From: Rhodocyclaceae bacterium
GTDB taxonomy: Bacteria; Pseudomonadota; Gammaproteobacteria; Burkholderiales; UBA3065
Reading direction: 5' to 3'
Assembly (NCBI GenBank): GCA_018882975.1
Contig: VEQZ01000010.1
Span: 1-39,718, forward strand
DNA length: 39,718 bases
Both the position numbers and the translations under genes were made by a program. The notes under the pieces were generated by a model. It saw only the letters and a program-made list of their open reading frames with translations. It was not told where the DNA came from and made no database searches. Positions 26,201 through 34,719 of the stretch are shown here, one piece after another; the stretch's first letter is position 1; each line of letters begins with the position of its first letter.

Positions 26201-28045
26201 GTGGCGCGTCCCCGGCTCATCCTCGGCCTTTCGGCTTACTACCACGACAGCGCGGCGGCTCTGCTCGCTGATGGCGAGATCGTCGCTGCGGCTCAGGAGG
26301 AGCGCTTCACCCGCAAGAAACACGACGCACGTTTCCCCGAGAATGCCGTGCGCTATTGCCTGAGCGAAGTCGGCGCCGGCCTCAGCGATGTCGACTTTGT
26401 CGCTTTCTACGACAAGCCGTTCATCAAGTTCGAGCGCCTGCTCGAGACCTACCTGTCCTATGCGCCGCGCGGGTTTGCGTCCTTTGCCAAGGCAATACCC
26501 ATCTGGCTTCGGGAAAAGCTGTTCCTCAAAGATCTTCTGATCCGCGAACTCAAGCGGGACGCGCCCGGTTTCGATTGGGCCGAGCGGCTCCGATTCTCGG
26601 AGCACCACCTGAGTCATGCGGCCAGTGCCTTCTTTCCCTCGCCGTTCGAGCGGGCAGCGATCCTGACCATGGATGGTGTCGGCGAGTGGGCGACCACTTC
26701 TCTGGCGGTCGGGTCTGGAAATCGGATCGACATGCAGCGCGAGATCCATTTCCCGCATTCCATTGGGCTGCTGTATTCGGCTTTTACGTACTACACCGGC
26801 TTCAAGGTGAATTCGGGCGAGTATAAGGTGATGGGCTTGGCACCCTACGGCGAGCCGCGCTACGCCCGGACCATTCTCGACCACCTCGTCGACATCAAAC
26901 CGGATGGCAGCTTCCGGCTCGATCAGCGCTACTTCAATTACTGCGCGGGCCTGACGATGACCAGCGAGCGCTTCCACCAGTTGTTTGGCGGGCCACCGCG
27001 CCGGGAGGACGAGCCGCTCACGCAGCGCCATATGGACCTGGCGGCATCGATCCAGGCGGTGACGGAGCAGATGGTCCTCGGACTTGCCAGGGCGGTCGCG
27101 CGCGAGACCGGCGAGAGGAACCTTTGTCTGGCGGGTGGCGTGGCCCTCAATTGCGTGGCCAACGGGAAGTTGGTGCGCGACGGCTGCTTCGAGCGGATCT
27201 GGATCCAGCCTGCGGCCGGCGATGCCGGTGGCGCACTGGGTGCCGCCCTCGCCATTCATCACCTGCAGGATGAGGGGCCTCGTCAAGTTGCCCAGGGCGA
27301 TTCGATGCGCGGTTCCTACCTCGGGCCGCAGTTTGCGCAAGCGGAGATCGAAGCGCGGCTGACAGCATTCGGCGCACGTTTCCGGGTGCTGACCGACGAC
27401 GAACTCTATGCTGCTGCCAGCGCAGACTTGGCACAGGGCAAGGCGCTTGGCTGGTTCCAGGGGCGCATGGAGTTCGGCCCGCGCGCCTTGGGTGGTCGGT
27501 CGATCCTCGGTGACCCGCGATCCGCCAGCATGCAATCGGTCCTCAACCTCAAGGTCAAGTTCCGCGAATCGTTCCGGCCCTTTGCGCCGTCCGTCCTCAG
27601 GGAGGCTGTCGCCGACTGGTTCGAACTGGGTGGAGACAGTCCGTACATGCTGCTGGTGGCGGATGTGGTGGCGCGACGGCGAATACCGATGACGCAGGCG
27701 CAAAGTGCGCTGTTCGGCATCGACAAGCTCAACGTGTCGCGCTCCGACATCCCGGCGGTGACCCACATCGACTACTCGGCGCGGATACAGACCGTCCACG
27801 CCGAAACCAATCCGCGGTACCACGCGCTGATCAGCGCCTTTGCGGCGCGCACAGGCTGCCCGGTGCTGGTGAACACCAGTTTCAATGTTCGCGGCGAGCC
27901 GATCGTCTGCACGCCGGAGGATGCCTTCCGCTGTTTCATGGGGACCGGGATCGAGTCCCTCGTGGTCGGCAACTGTTACCTGGAGAAGGCCGCTCAGGAT
28001 CCTTCCCTGCAGCGCAATTACGAATCTGCCTTCGAACTGGATTGA
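26201..28045 (+). CDS. NodU/CmcH/TobZ-family O-carbamoyltransferase
   Basis: A 614-residue enzyme predicted to transfer a carbamoyl group from carbamoyl phosphate, via carbamoyl-AMP, to a hydroxyl of a sugar or related acceptor. The N-terminal Kae1-like domain starts LILGLSAYYHDSAAALL and contains the metal-binding EHHLSHAASAFF (His135, His136, His139), MDGVGEWAT and GEYKVMGLAPYGEP. A GGVALNCVANGKL loop and the C-terminal domain (GRMEFGPRALGGRSIL, FRPFAPSVL, NTSFNVRGEPIV) complete the family pattern. The start is GTG, 6 bases after the DUF5989 gene. The acceptor is unknown; a surface glycan or lipid-linked sugar is inferred from the membrane partners. Base composition is lower in GC than the his genes. 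Confidence 0.88.
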   Translation: MARPRLILGLSAYYHDSAAALLADGEIVAAAQEERFTRKKHDARFPENAVRYCLSEVGAGLSDVDFVAFYDKPFIKFERLLETYLSYAPRGFASFAKAIPIWLREKLFLKDLLIRELKRDAPGFDWAERLRFSEHHLSHAASAFFPSPFERAAILTMDGVGEWATTSLAVGSGNRIDMQREIHFPHSIGLLYSAFTYYTGFKVNSGEYKVMGLAPYGEPRYARTILDHLVDIKPDGSFRLDQRYFNYCAGLTMTSERFHQLFGGPPRREDEPLTQRHMDLAASIQAVTEQMVLGLARAVARETGERNLCLAGGVALNCVANGKLVRDGCFERIWIQPAAGDAGGALGAALAIHHLQDEGPRQVAQGDSMRGSYLGPQFAQAEIEARLTAFGARFRVLTDDELYAAASADLAQGKALGWFQGRMEFGPRALGGRSILGDPRSASMQSVLNLKVKFRESFRPFAPSVLREAVADWFELGGDSPYMLLVADVVARRRIPMTQAQSALFGIDKLNVSRSDIPAVTHIDYSARIQTVHAETNPRYHALISAFAARTGCPVLVNTSFNVRGEPIVCTPEDAFRCFMGTGIESLVVGNCYLEKAAQDPSLQRNYESAFELD

Positions 28046-28055
28046 GGGGCGGGCA

Positions 28056-29141
28056 TTGGGCTGGGGCCGGATCGTTGCTTGGAATGCAGTCGTGCTCGTT
28101 CTGCTTCTCATGTTTGCGGAACTCGGCTTGCGCGTACTCAAGGTCGCCGGTTCCTGCACATCGGGACAGGCGTGCGACTACCACTGGGTCTCGCAACTGC
28201 AGGTCAGGAGTCTGGCCGAGAAGGCCGGTCGCAAGGTCGGTTTTAGCGCCATTCATCCGGTTTTGGGCTATGTGCCCGCAGCAGGCTTTGATGACGTGCT
28301 CGACAGCCATGGTTGGGGCGGGAAGCGCTTGACCATTGGTCCGGAGGGCTTCCGGGACAATGGCAATGGGCTGGCCGGCCCGAAGCGCATCCTCACGGTG
28401 GGTGATTCATTCACCTTCGGTGACCAGGTCTCCAACCATGAGACATGGCCGGCGTGCCTCGAGCGCAAGACGGGTATCGCGGTGGCCAATGCCGGCGTGT
28501 TCGGTTACGGCGGCGCGCAGAGCGTGCTGCGCGCCAAACTCGAGGTCGATCAAAGCACCTTTGACACGGTCATCGTGTCGGTGCTGGTGGAGGGCGATTT
28601 CGAACGAGACCGCATGTCCTACCGCAGCGGTTTGGCAAGGCCTGCGGTCATCCGTGCCGGCGATTCGCTCGATTGGGCCCCGCCGCCGGATCCGCGCGCG
28701 CAGGGCACATTGTGGAACCCGGTTACAAACGAGGTGCCGGCGGCGACGCGCTTTGCCCAAGTCCTCTATGAGCATTCGGAGCTGCTTGCAAGTCTGGTGG
28801 ACCGTTTCTCCGAGGGCCATCTCGGCTATGGTCGGCTGAGTTCGGAGCACCCTGATGCGGCGAGCGTGGATGAAATCATCCGGTTTGCGCTCGGCGAGCT
28901 TGCCAACTTGCCTGTGCCGCAGAAAGTGTTGGTGCTGCAGTACTCGCGCCACCTAGAGCAAGGCCGCGGGACCGAGCGCAAGCGTCGGTTGCTCACCGAG
29001 ACTGCCGCTTCTTTGGGCATCCCGGTGGTCGATACGCTGGATGTGCTCAAGCGCGAGGACCCCGACGCCATCTGGGATGGTCATCATACGGCCTACGGCA
29101 ACAGTGTCGTCTGCGAGACCGTGCTCTCGGCTTTGAGGTGA
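28056..29141 (+). CDS. membrane-anchored SGNH/GDSL hydrolase
   Basis: A 361-residue protein with one N-terminal membrane helix (about residues 6-23) followed by an extracytoplasmic SGNH domain. Block I is GDSFTFGDQ (Ser118), block II NAGVFGYGGAQS, and block V contains Asp341 and His344 in WDGHHTAYGN. The start is taken as TTG with GAGGGG six bases upstream; no ATG is available before the membrane helix. It begins 10 bases after the carbamoyltransferase stop. SGNH enzymes include acyl esterases and O-acetyltransferase partners of surface polysaccharides, so it may trim or modify the same glycan. It converges on hisC with 38 bases between the stops. GC is visibly lower (about 58% in a sampled line). 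Confidence 0.75.
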   Translation: MGWGRIVAWNAVVLVLLLMFAELGLRVLKVAGSCTSGQACDYHWVSQLQVRSLAEKAGRKVGFSAIHPVLGYVPAAGFDDVLDSHGWGGKRLTIGPEGFRDNGNGLAGPKRILTVGDSFTFGDQVSNHETWPACLERKTGIAVANAGVFGYGGAQSVLRAKLEVDQSTFDTVIVSVLVEGDFERDRMSYRSGLARPAVIRAGDSLDWAPPPDPRAQGTLWNPVTNEVPAATRFAQVLYEHSELLASLVDRFSEGHLGYGRLSSEHPDAASVDEIIRFALGELANLPVPQKVLVLQYSRHLEQGRGTERKRRLLTETAASLGIPVVDTLDVLKREDPDAIWDGHHTAYGNSVVCETVLSALR

Positions 29142-29179
29142 AGTCGGCACCGGCTTCCTCCAAGCCAGATCGAGACTGA

Positions 29180-30244
29180 TCAGCCGAAAACGCTGGTCAT
29201 CGCTTTAAGTAACGCGGCGCTTTGCCCTTCGGTTCCCACCGTGATCCGCAGAAAGTTCGCGATCCGCTCCGGCCGCGCAAAATGCCGGACGATGACGCCT
29301 TTTTTGCGTAGACCCGCATTGAGTTGCGCGGCATCCGCGGTCCGGTGGCGCGCGAAGACGAAGTTGGCCGCCGACGGCAGCACTTCGAAGCCCAGGTCCT
29401 CCAACCCGCGCACCAGCGTCTCGCGCGTCGCCATGACTTGCCGCCGCGTCTGCTGGAACCACGCCTCGTCGCCAAAACTCGCCGCTGCGCCGGCCAGCGC
29501 CAGGCGATCGAGCGGGTAGCTGTTGAAGCTGTCCTTGACCCGGTTGAGCGCCTCGACGAGCGGTGCCTGGCCGATGGCGTAGCCAACGCGCAGGCCGGCC
29601 AGCCCGCGACCTTTGGACAGGGTGTGGCTGACCAGCAGGTTGGCGTGGCTGCGCACCAGACCGACCGCGCTCTCGGCGCCAAAGTCCACGTAGGCTTCGT
29701 CCACCACCACCGGAATGTCCGGCCGCGCCGCGACCAGCCGCGCGATGTCGACCAGCGGCAGCGCCATGCCGGTCGGCGCGTTGGGGTTGGGGAAGATCAC
29801 CGCGCCGATGGCGGGGTCGAGATAATCGTCGACGCGGATCGAAAAGTCCGGCGCTAGCGGCACCGGCCGCGCCGCGATGCCGTACAACCCGCAGTAGACC
29901 GGGTAGAAGCTGTAACTGATGTCGGGGAACGCCAGTGGCCGCTCGTGCCGCAGCAGCGCGCAGAAGGCGTGCGCCAGCACCTCGTCGGAGCCGTTGCCGA
30001 CGAACACCTCCTCCACCGCCACGCCGTGATACGCCGCGATGACGCGGCGCAGCTCCAACGCGGTCGGGTCGGGGTAGAGACGCAGGTCATCGGTGTTGGC
30101 CGCCTCGATCGCCGCCAGCACCGCCGGCCCCGGGCCGTACGGGTTCTCGTTGGTGTTGAGCTTGACTAGGTCGGGCATGCGCGGCTGCTCGCCCGGCACG
30201 TAGGGCGTCAGGCTGTGGACGATGGGGCTCCAGTAGGTGCTCAT
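29180..30244 (-). CDS. hisC: histidinol-phosphate aminotransferase
   Basis: A PLP-dependent enzyme converting imidazole-acetol phosphate to histidinol phosphate. The 354-residue length is normal. Family features are [45 protein letters not shown] and the PLP lysine Lys211 in [18 protein letters not shown]. The gene is read opposite to all other his genes: it converges on the SGNH hydrolase gene and diverges from hisB across 184 bases. In related bacteria it normally sits between hisD and hisB on the same strand, so the segment seems to have been inverted during or after insertion of the carbamoyltransferase module. Confidence 0.96.
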   Translation of the reverse strand: MSTYWSPIVHSLTPYVPGEQPRMPDLVKLNTNENPYGPGPAVLAAIEAANTDDLRLYPDPTALELRRVIAAYHGVAVEEVFVGNGSDEVLAHAFCALLRHERPLAFPDISYSFYPVYCGLYGIAARPVPLAPDFSIRVDDYLDPAIGAVIFPNPNAPTGMALPLVDIARLVAARPDIPVVVDEAYVDFGAESAVGLVRSHANLLVSHTLSKGRGLAGLRVGYAIGQAPLVEALNRVKDSFNSYPLDRLALAGAAASFGDEAWFQQTRRQVMATRETLVRGLEDLGFEVLPSAANFVFARHRTADAAQLNAGLRKKGVIVRHFARPERIANFLRITVGTEGQSAALLKAMTSVFG

Positions 30245-30376
30245 GGCGAGGATCGGCGGTGCATCGAATGGCAGTCAACCGGGCTGGCGTTCAACCAGAG
30301 CGGTGGTATGGCAAAAACGGATCTGACCGGCGCAGGGGACATCCGACATCCGGCGGAGGGCCGCAAAACCTGCGGA

Positions 30377-30385
30377 TGCTATCAT
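30377..30385 (+). promoter_or_regulatory. candidate extended -10 promoter for hisB-hisE
   Basis: TGCTATCAT matches an extended -10 (TGnTATnnT) and lies 43 bases before the hisB ATG. It would restart transcription of the downstream his genes, which the inverted hisC has separated from hisG-hisD. No -35 hexamer is evident. No separate promoter for hisC was recognised in the same 184-base spacer. Confidence 0.45.
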
Positions 30386-30428
30386 TTGCGCACTTTTTCA
30401 CCGGGCCTGCCAGCCCACCGAGCCGCAC

Positions 30429-31022
30429 ATGCGCCGCGCCGAAGCCACCCGTAGCACCCTCGAGACGCAGATCCGCGTCGCCATCGACCTCGACGGCAGC
30501 GGCAAGGGTGCGCTCGACACTGGCCTGCCCTTCCTCGACCACATGCTCGACCAGATCGTCCGCCACGGGCTGATCGACCTCGACATCAAGGCTACCGGCG
30601 ACCTTCACATCGATGCCCACCACACCGTGGAAGATGTAGGCATCACGCTGGGGCAGGCCTTTACGCAAGCTGTCGGCGACAAGAAGGGGCTCACACGTTA
30701 CGGGCACGCCTACGTGCCGCTCGACGAGGCGCTGTCGCGCGTGGTGCTGGACCTCTCCGGTCGGCCGGGCCTCGAGTTCCATGTCGAGTTCAGCCGCGCG
30801 CGCATCGGCGACTTTGACGTCGACCTCTTCCACGAATTCTTCCAGGGCTTCGTCAACCACGCCGGGGTGACCCTCCACGTCGACAACCTTCGCGGGCGCA
30901 ACGCCCACCACCAGGCCGAGACCGTGTTCAAGGCCTTCGCTCGTGCATTGCGTGCGGCGACCACGCCCGACCCGCGCGCGGCCGGCACCATCCCCTCGAC
31001 CAAGGGCGCCCTGCAAGGTTGA
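30429..31022 (+). CDS. hisB: imidazoleglycerol-phosphate dehydratase
   Basis: Dehydrates imidazole-glycerol phosphate to imidazole-acetol phosphate. At 197 residues it is the monofunctional form without the phosphatase domain found in enteric bacteria, so a separate histidinol phosphatase is needed and is not seen here. Metal-binding signatures are [26 protein letters not shown] and [14 protein letters not shown], and the C-terminus PSTKGAL is typical. It starts a run of six his genes; hisH begins 5 bases after its stop. Confidence 0.97.
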   Translation: MRRAEATRSTLETQIRVAIDLDGSGKGALDTGLPFLDHMLDQIVRHGLIDLDIKATGDLHIDAHHTVEDVGITLGQAFTQAVGDKKGLTRYGHAYVPLDEALSRVVLDLSGRPGLEFHVEFSRARIGDFDVDLFHEFFQGFVNHAGVTLHVDNLRGRNAHHQAETVFKAFARALRAATTPDPRAAGTIPSTKGALQG

Positions 31023-31027
31023 TTCGC

Positions 31028-31690
31028 ATGTCCAACCGCATCGCGGTGATCGACTATGGCATGGGCAATCTGCGCTCGGTGGCCAAGGCGCTGGAGCACG
31101 TCGCGCCCGGCGCCCGCGTCGAGGTGACGGCCGATGCCGCAGCCATCGACGCCGCCGACCGCGTGGTCTTCCCCGGCCAGGGCGCCATGCCGGACGCCAT
31201 GCGCGAACTTGCATCGCGTGGCCTGGTGCCGGTGCTCAAAGCCGCCATCGCCGCCAAGCCCTTCCTCGGCATCTGTCTCGGCTTGCAGGCGCTGTTCGAA
31301 CACTCGGAAGAGGGCGACTGCGCCGGACTCGGCATCCTGCCCGGGCGGGTGCGGCGCTTTGCGCCACCGGCCGGCGCGCACAGCGGCGGCGAGCGCCTCA
31401 AGGTGCCGCACATGGGCTGGAACACCGTCACGCAGACACCGCAGGGCGGACGCATTCATCCGCTGTGGCAGGGCATCGGCGACGACAGCCGCTTCTACTT
31501 CGTGCACAGCTACTACGTCGAACCGGGCGACGATGCGCTCGCGGCCGCCACCAGTCAGTACCCGGCGCGCTTCTGCTGCGCAGTTGCGCGGGGAGGCCTG
31601 TTCGCCACACAATTCCACCCAGAAAAAAGTCAAGCTGCGGGCCTCGCCCTGCTGCGCAATTTCGTAAACTGGGATGGTGTTTCTGTCTGA
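31028..31690 (+). CDS. hisH: imidazole glycerol phosphate synthase, glutamine amidotransferase subunit
   Basis: Hydrolyses glutamine and channels ammonia to HisF. The class I amidotransferase triad is visible: Cys83 in GICLGLQALF, and His197 and Glu199 in QFHPEKS. The N-terminus IAVIDYGMGNLRSVAKAL is typical. The ATG giving MSNRIAVIDY is used; a TTG three codons earlier, overlapping the hisB stop, is possible. The 220-residue length includes a slightly expanded loop (FAPPAGAHSGGERL) before VPHMGWN. The gene for hisA follows after 57 bases. Confidence 0.96.
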   Translation: MSNRIAVIDYGMGNLRSVAKALEHVAPGARVEVTADAAAIDAADRVVFPGQGAMPDAMRELASRGLVPVLKAAIAAKPFLGICLGLQALFEHSEEGDCAGLGILPGRVRRFAPPAGAHSGGERLKVPHMGWNTVTQTPQGGRIHPLWQGIGDDSRFYFVHSYYVEPGDDALAAATSQYPARFCCAVARGGLFATQFHPEKSQAAGLALLRNFVNWDGVSV

Positions 31691-31747
31691 GCCGCTTCGC
31701 CGGCTTCCCTTCAGGGCCCCGCGGCCCATTGTTCCAACGTCCACCCC

Positions 31748-32500
31748 ATGCTGCTGATCCCGGCCATCGATCTCAAGGACGGCCACTGCGTCCGTCTCAA
31801 GCAGGGCCTCATGGAGGACGCCACGGTGTTCTCCGAGGAGCCCGCGGCAATGGCCGCGCATTGGATTGCGCAGGGCGCGCGGCGCCTGCATCTGGTCGAT
31901 CTCAACGGCGCCTTTGCCGGCATCCCCAAGAACGAGGCGGCGATCAAGGCCATCGTCGAGGCGGTCGGCGACGAGATCCCGATCCAGCTTGGCGGCGGCA
32001 TCCGCGACCTCGACACCATCGAGCGCTATCTCGATGACGGTATCAGCTACGTCATCATCGGCACGCAGGCAGTCAAGACGCCGGGTTTTCTGTTCGACGC
32101 CTGCTCGGCCTTTCCCGGCCACGTGATGGTCGGGCTCGACGCCAAGGACGGCAAGGTGGCCATCGACGGTTGGTCGAAGATGACCGGCCACGACGTGCTC
32201 GACCTCGCGCTCAAGTTCCAGGACTACGGCGTCGAGGCGGTGATCTACACCGACATCGGCCGCGACGGGATGCTCAGCGGCGTCAACGTCGAGGCCACGG
32301 TGCGACTCGCCCGCAAACTCACGGTGCCGGTCATCGCCAGCGGCGGCATCACCGGGCTCGATGATGTGCGCAATCTCTGCGCAGTCGAGGCCGAGGGCAT
32401 CATGGGCGCCATCACCGGCCGCGCGATTTACCAAGGCACGCTCGACTTCGCTGCGGCGCAGTCGCTGGCCGATGCGCTTGCCGCGCCGGCGTCCGGCTGA
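31748..32500 (+). CDS. hisA: ProFAR isomerase (HisA)
   Basis: Isomerises the aminoaldose ProFAR to the aminoketose PRFAR. It is a (beta/alpha)8 barrel of 250 residues. The catalytic Asp8 lies in [11 protein letters not shown] and the second, Asp131, in VGLDAKDG. The phosphate-binding loops are [11 protein letters not shown] and [10 protein letters not shown] in the two half-barrels. Length and order between hisH and hisF are normal; hisF begins 17 bases later. Confidence 0.97.
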   Translation: MLLIPAIDLKDGHCVRLKQGLMEDATVFSEEPAAMAAHWIAQGARRLHLVDLNGAFAGIPKNEAAIKAIVEAVGDEIPIQLGGGIRDLDTIERYLDDGISYVIIGTQAVKTPGFLFDACSAFPGHVMVGLDAKDGKVAIDGWSKMTGHDVLDLALKFQDYGVEAVIYTDIGRDGMLSGVNVEATVRLARKLTVPVIASGGITGLDDVRNLCAVEAEGIMGAITGRAIYQGTLDFAAAQSLADALAAPASG

Positions 32501-32517
32501 CCCGGCCTCAGCCGAAG

Positions 32518-33291
32518 GTGTTAGCGAAACGCATCATCCCTTGCCTCGACGTCAACGCTGGCCGCGTCGTCAAGGGCATCAACTTCGTGGGCCTGCGTGA
32601 CGCCGGCGACCCGGTCGAGGTGGCCCGCCGCTACGACGCGCAGGGCGCCGACGAGCTCACCTTTCTCGACATCACCGCCAGCTCCGACGGCCGTGACCTG
32701 ATCCTGCCCATCATCAGCGCGGTGGCCGAGCAGGTCTTTATTCCGCTCACGGTGGGTGGCGGCGTGCGCAAGGTCGAGGACGTGCGGCGGCTGCTCAACG
32801 CCGGCGCCGACAAGGTCAGCATAAACACTGCGGCCATCCTGAATCCCGACCTGGTGCGCGAGGCCGCTGACCGCGTCGGCAACCAGTGCATCGTCGTGGC
32901 CATCGATGCCAAACGCGAGGGAGACCGTTGGGGTGTCTATACCCACGGCGGTCGCAACGCGACGGGCCTCGATGCGGTGGAGTGGGCGCAGAAAGTGGTG
33001 GCGCTGGGCGCCGGCGAGATCCTGCTCACCTCGATGGACCGCGACGGCACGCGCAGCGGGTTCGATCTGGAACTGACGCGCGCGGTGGCCGATGCGGTGG
33101 ACGTGCCGGTGATCGCCTCGGGCGGGGTCGGTGGGCTCGACGATCTGGCGGACGGCGTGACGCTCGGCCACGCCGATGCGGTGCTGGCCGCCAGCATCTT
33201 TCACTACGGCGAGCATACCGTGGGCGATGCCAAACGGCGCATGGCCGAGCGCGGCATCCCGGTGCGCATGCTCAATGAGGTGGCGGCATGA
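32518..33291 (+). CDS. hisF: imidazole glycerol phosphate synthase, cyclase subunit
   Basis: Uses ammonia from HisH to convert PRFAR to imidazole-glycerol phosphate and AICAR. It is a (beta/alpha)8 barrel of 257 residues with catalytic Asp11 in [15 protein letters not shown] and Asp130 in [10 protein letters not shown]. Phosphate loops are [12 protein letters not shown] and [11 protein letters not shown]. The start is GTG. hisI starts 76 bases downstream; that short spacer has a near-copy of the hisF end (GGCGGCATGA occurs at both the hisF stop and the hisI start). Confidence 0.97.
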   Translation: MLAKRIIPCLDVNAGRVVKGINFVGLRDAGDPVEVARRYDAQGADELTFLDITASSDGRDLILPIISAVAEQVFIPLTVGGGVRKVEDVRRLLNAGADKVSINTAAILNPDLVREAADRVGNQCIVVAIDAKREGDRWGVYTHGGRNATGLDAVEWAQKVVALGAGEILLTSMDRDGTRSGFDLELTRAVADAVDVPVIASGGVGGLDDLADGVTLGHADAVLAASIFHYGEHTVGDAKRRMAERGIPVRMLNEVAA

Positions 33292-33367
33292 ATGCGGGTA
33301 CGCCGGTGGCCTTGCCCGGCGGCGCGTCCGGCTCGTCTGCCGGGTGGGTGGCAGCTGGCGAGGCGGC

Positions 33368-33754
33368 ATGAGCTGGCTCGACGCCGTCAAGTTCGACGCC
33401 AGCGGGCTGGTGCCGGCCATTGCGCAGGACGCTGCGACGGGCGAGATCCTGATGGTCGCCTGGATGGACCGCGACGCGCTCCTGCGCACGGTCGAGACCG
33501 GCACCGCGCACTATTACTCGCGTTCGCGCGGCCGGCCGTGGATGAAGGGCGAGGAGTCCGGCCACACGCAGCAGGTGCAGAGCGTGAGTCTGGATTGCGA
33601 CGGCGATGTGCTGCGTCTGGCCATCGAACAGGTGGGCGGCATCGCGTGCCACACTGGGCGGCGCAGCTGCTTCTTCCGCGTGCTCAGGGACGGCGACTGG
33701 GTGGAGACGCTGCCGGTGCTCAAGGACCCCGCATCCATCTACCGTAAAATTTGA
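33368..33754 (+). CDS. hisI: phosphoribosyl-AMP cyclohydrolase
   Basis: Opens the adenine ring of PR-AMP, the third step of the pathway. The 128-residue protein is the stand-alone form, not fused to HisE. It has [10 protein letters not shown], the [15 protein letters not shown] loop and zinc cysteines in LDCDGD and [10 protein letters not shown]. The ATG giving [10 protein letters not shown] is used. A 7-bp hairpin with a TTT loop follows its stop by 15 bases, and hisE is 112 bases away. Confidence 0.96.
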   Translation: MSWLDAVKFDASGLVPAIAQDAATGEILMVAWMDRDALLRTVETGTAHYYSRSRGRPWMKGEESGHTQQVQSVSLDCDGDVLRLAIEQVGGIACHTGRRSCFFRVLRDGDWVETLPVLKDPASIYRKI

Positions 33755-33769
33755 GCGACGGCCCGCGAA

Positions 33770-33786
33770 GTACCCGTTTCGGGTAC
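33770..33786 (+). other. perfect 7-bp hairpin between hisI and hisE
   Basis: GTACCCG-TTT-CGGGTAC lies 15 bases after the hisI stop. No T-run follows. It has the same geometry as the hairpin after hisG. The remaining part of the 112-base spacer shows no convincing promoter. Confidence 0.45.
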
Positions 33787-33866
33787 CTTGCCGCCAGACA
33801 TCAGCAGCCCGGATACACCGCGTTGCCATCACCCAGAAATCATTCCTGCCAAGGGCCCCTTAAACC

Positions 33867-34196
33867 ATGGCCGACATGCCCCCCGACATCCTCGACCGCC
33901 TCTCGTGCCTGCTGGCCGAGCGCCGCGGCGCCGACCCCGGCTCGAGCTACGTGGCCAAGCTGCATCACAAGGGCCTCGACGCCATACTCAAGAAGGTCGG
34001 CGAGGAGGCCACCGAGACTGTGATGGCCGCCAAGGACGGCGACCGCGAGCATGTGGTGCGCGAGGTGGCCGACCTGTGGTTTCATACGCTGGTGCTGCTT
34101 GCCCACCTGGATCTTGACGCCGCTGCCGTGCGTCGCGAACTCGAGCATCGCGAGGGCGTGTCCGGGCACGACGAGAAGGCATCCCGAGCAGGCTGA
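33867..34196 (+). CDS. hisE: phosphoribosyl-ATP pyrophosphatase
   Basis: Removes pyrophosphate from PR-ATP, the second step of the pathway. The 109-residue all-helical protein shows [25 protein letters not shown] with the metal-binding glutamates, then [18 protein letters not shown]. It is separate from HisI, as in many betaproteobacteria. The C-terminal ~20 residues are charged and unconserved. The HIT gene begins 32 bases later, a usual neighbour. Confidence 0.95.
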   Translation: MADMPPDILDRLSCLLAERRGADPGSSYVAKLHHKGLDAILKKVGEEATETVMAAKDGDREHVVREVADLWFHTLVLLAHLDLDAAAVRRELEHREGVSGHDEKASRAG

Positions 34197-34228
34197 GTCC
34201 TGCGCAACCGACCCGTGGGCCACCGAAA

Positions 34229-34570
34229 ATGAGCGACAACTGCATCTTCTGCAAGATCGTCTGCGGCGACATCCCCTCGAACAAGGTCTATGAGGACGCG
34301 GACTTCTTCGTCTTCCACGACATCCGGCCGATCGCGCGGGTGCATTACTTGGTCATCCCCAAGCGGCATATCGAATCGCTGGCGCACTTCGACGCCGCCG
34401 ACAGCGACCTGGTCGGCCGCATGCTGCTGCTCGGCGCTCGCCTTGCACCGCAGCAAGGCCTCACCGACGGCTTCCGCACCATGATCAACACCGGCAAGGG
34501 CGGCGGGCAGGAGGTCTTCCACATGCATGCGCATATCTTTGGCGGCGGCGAGGTCCTGCCCAAGGTCTGA
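34229..34570 (+). CDS. hinT: HIT-family purine nucleoside phosphoramidase-like protein
   Basis: A 113-residue histidine-triad protein that, by family, hydrolyses AMP-linked phosphoramidates. The N-terminus NCIFCKIVCGDIPSNKVYED and the triad FHMHAHIFGG (HxHxH) are diagnostic. It follows hisE as in many betaproteobacteria, where tatABC usually comes next; here gltB does. The symbol follows the E. coli HinT subgroup and is less sure than the family. Confidence 0.9.
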   Translation: MSDNCIFCKIVCGDIPSNKVYEDADFFVFHDIRPIARVHYLVIPKRHIESLAHFDAADSDLVGRMLLLGARLAPQQGLTDGFRTMINTGKGGGQEVFHMHAHIFGGGEVLPKV

Positions 34571-34631
34571 TGCGGGGTCGAGGGGCCGGTGCCGGTGGCT
34601 TGCTCGCCCCATCGCAGTGCATCATTTTTCG

Positions 34632-34660
34632 TTGCCCGATTGCGCTGGCAGACCTAAACT
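34632..34660 (+). promoter_or_regulatory. candidate sigma70 promoter for gltB
   Basis: TTGCCC (34632-34637) and TAAACT (34655-34660) are separated by 17 bases, the best-spaced promoter pair in the window. Transcription would start near 34667, just before the terminator-like hairpin at 34673-34687. Confidence 0.4.
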
Positions 34661-34672
34661 ACAAGGTCCATC

Positions 34673-34692
34673 GCCCGCCACGCGGGCCTTTT
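34673..34692 (+). terminator. terminator-like hairpin in the gltB leader
   Basis: GCCCGC-CAC-GCGGGC is followed by CTTTTCGTCTT. It has the form of a weak intrinsic terminator, but it lies between the predicted gltB promoter and the gltB ATG. It could terminate hinT transcripts or act as an attenuator for gltB. Confidence 0.5.
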
Positions 34693-34719
34693 CGTCTTGC
34701 ACGCAGGAAGCGCACGCGC

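Noticed and set aside
25895-28159. Long minus-strand open frame opposite the carbamoyltransferase module
   Set aside because: It overlaps four well-supported plus-strand genes and has no recognisable domain.
34574-34629. Stem GGGG(T)CGAG/CTCGCCCC followed later by TTTTT as a hinT terminator
   Set aside because: The T-run is about 14 bases beyond the stem and the stem is bulged, so termination is not convincing.
34570-34719. 50-codon upstream extension of GltB
   Set aside because: It crosses the predicted promoter and the terminator-like hairpin and is not similar to GltB N-termini, whose nucleophile cysteine lies near the start.
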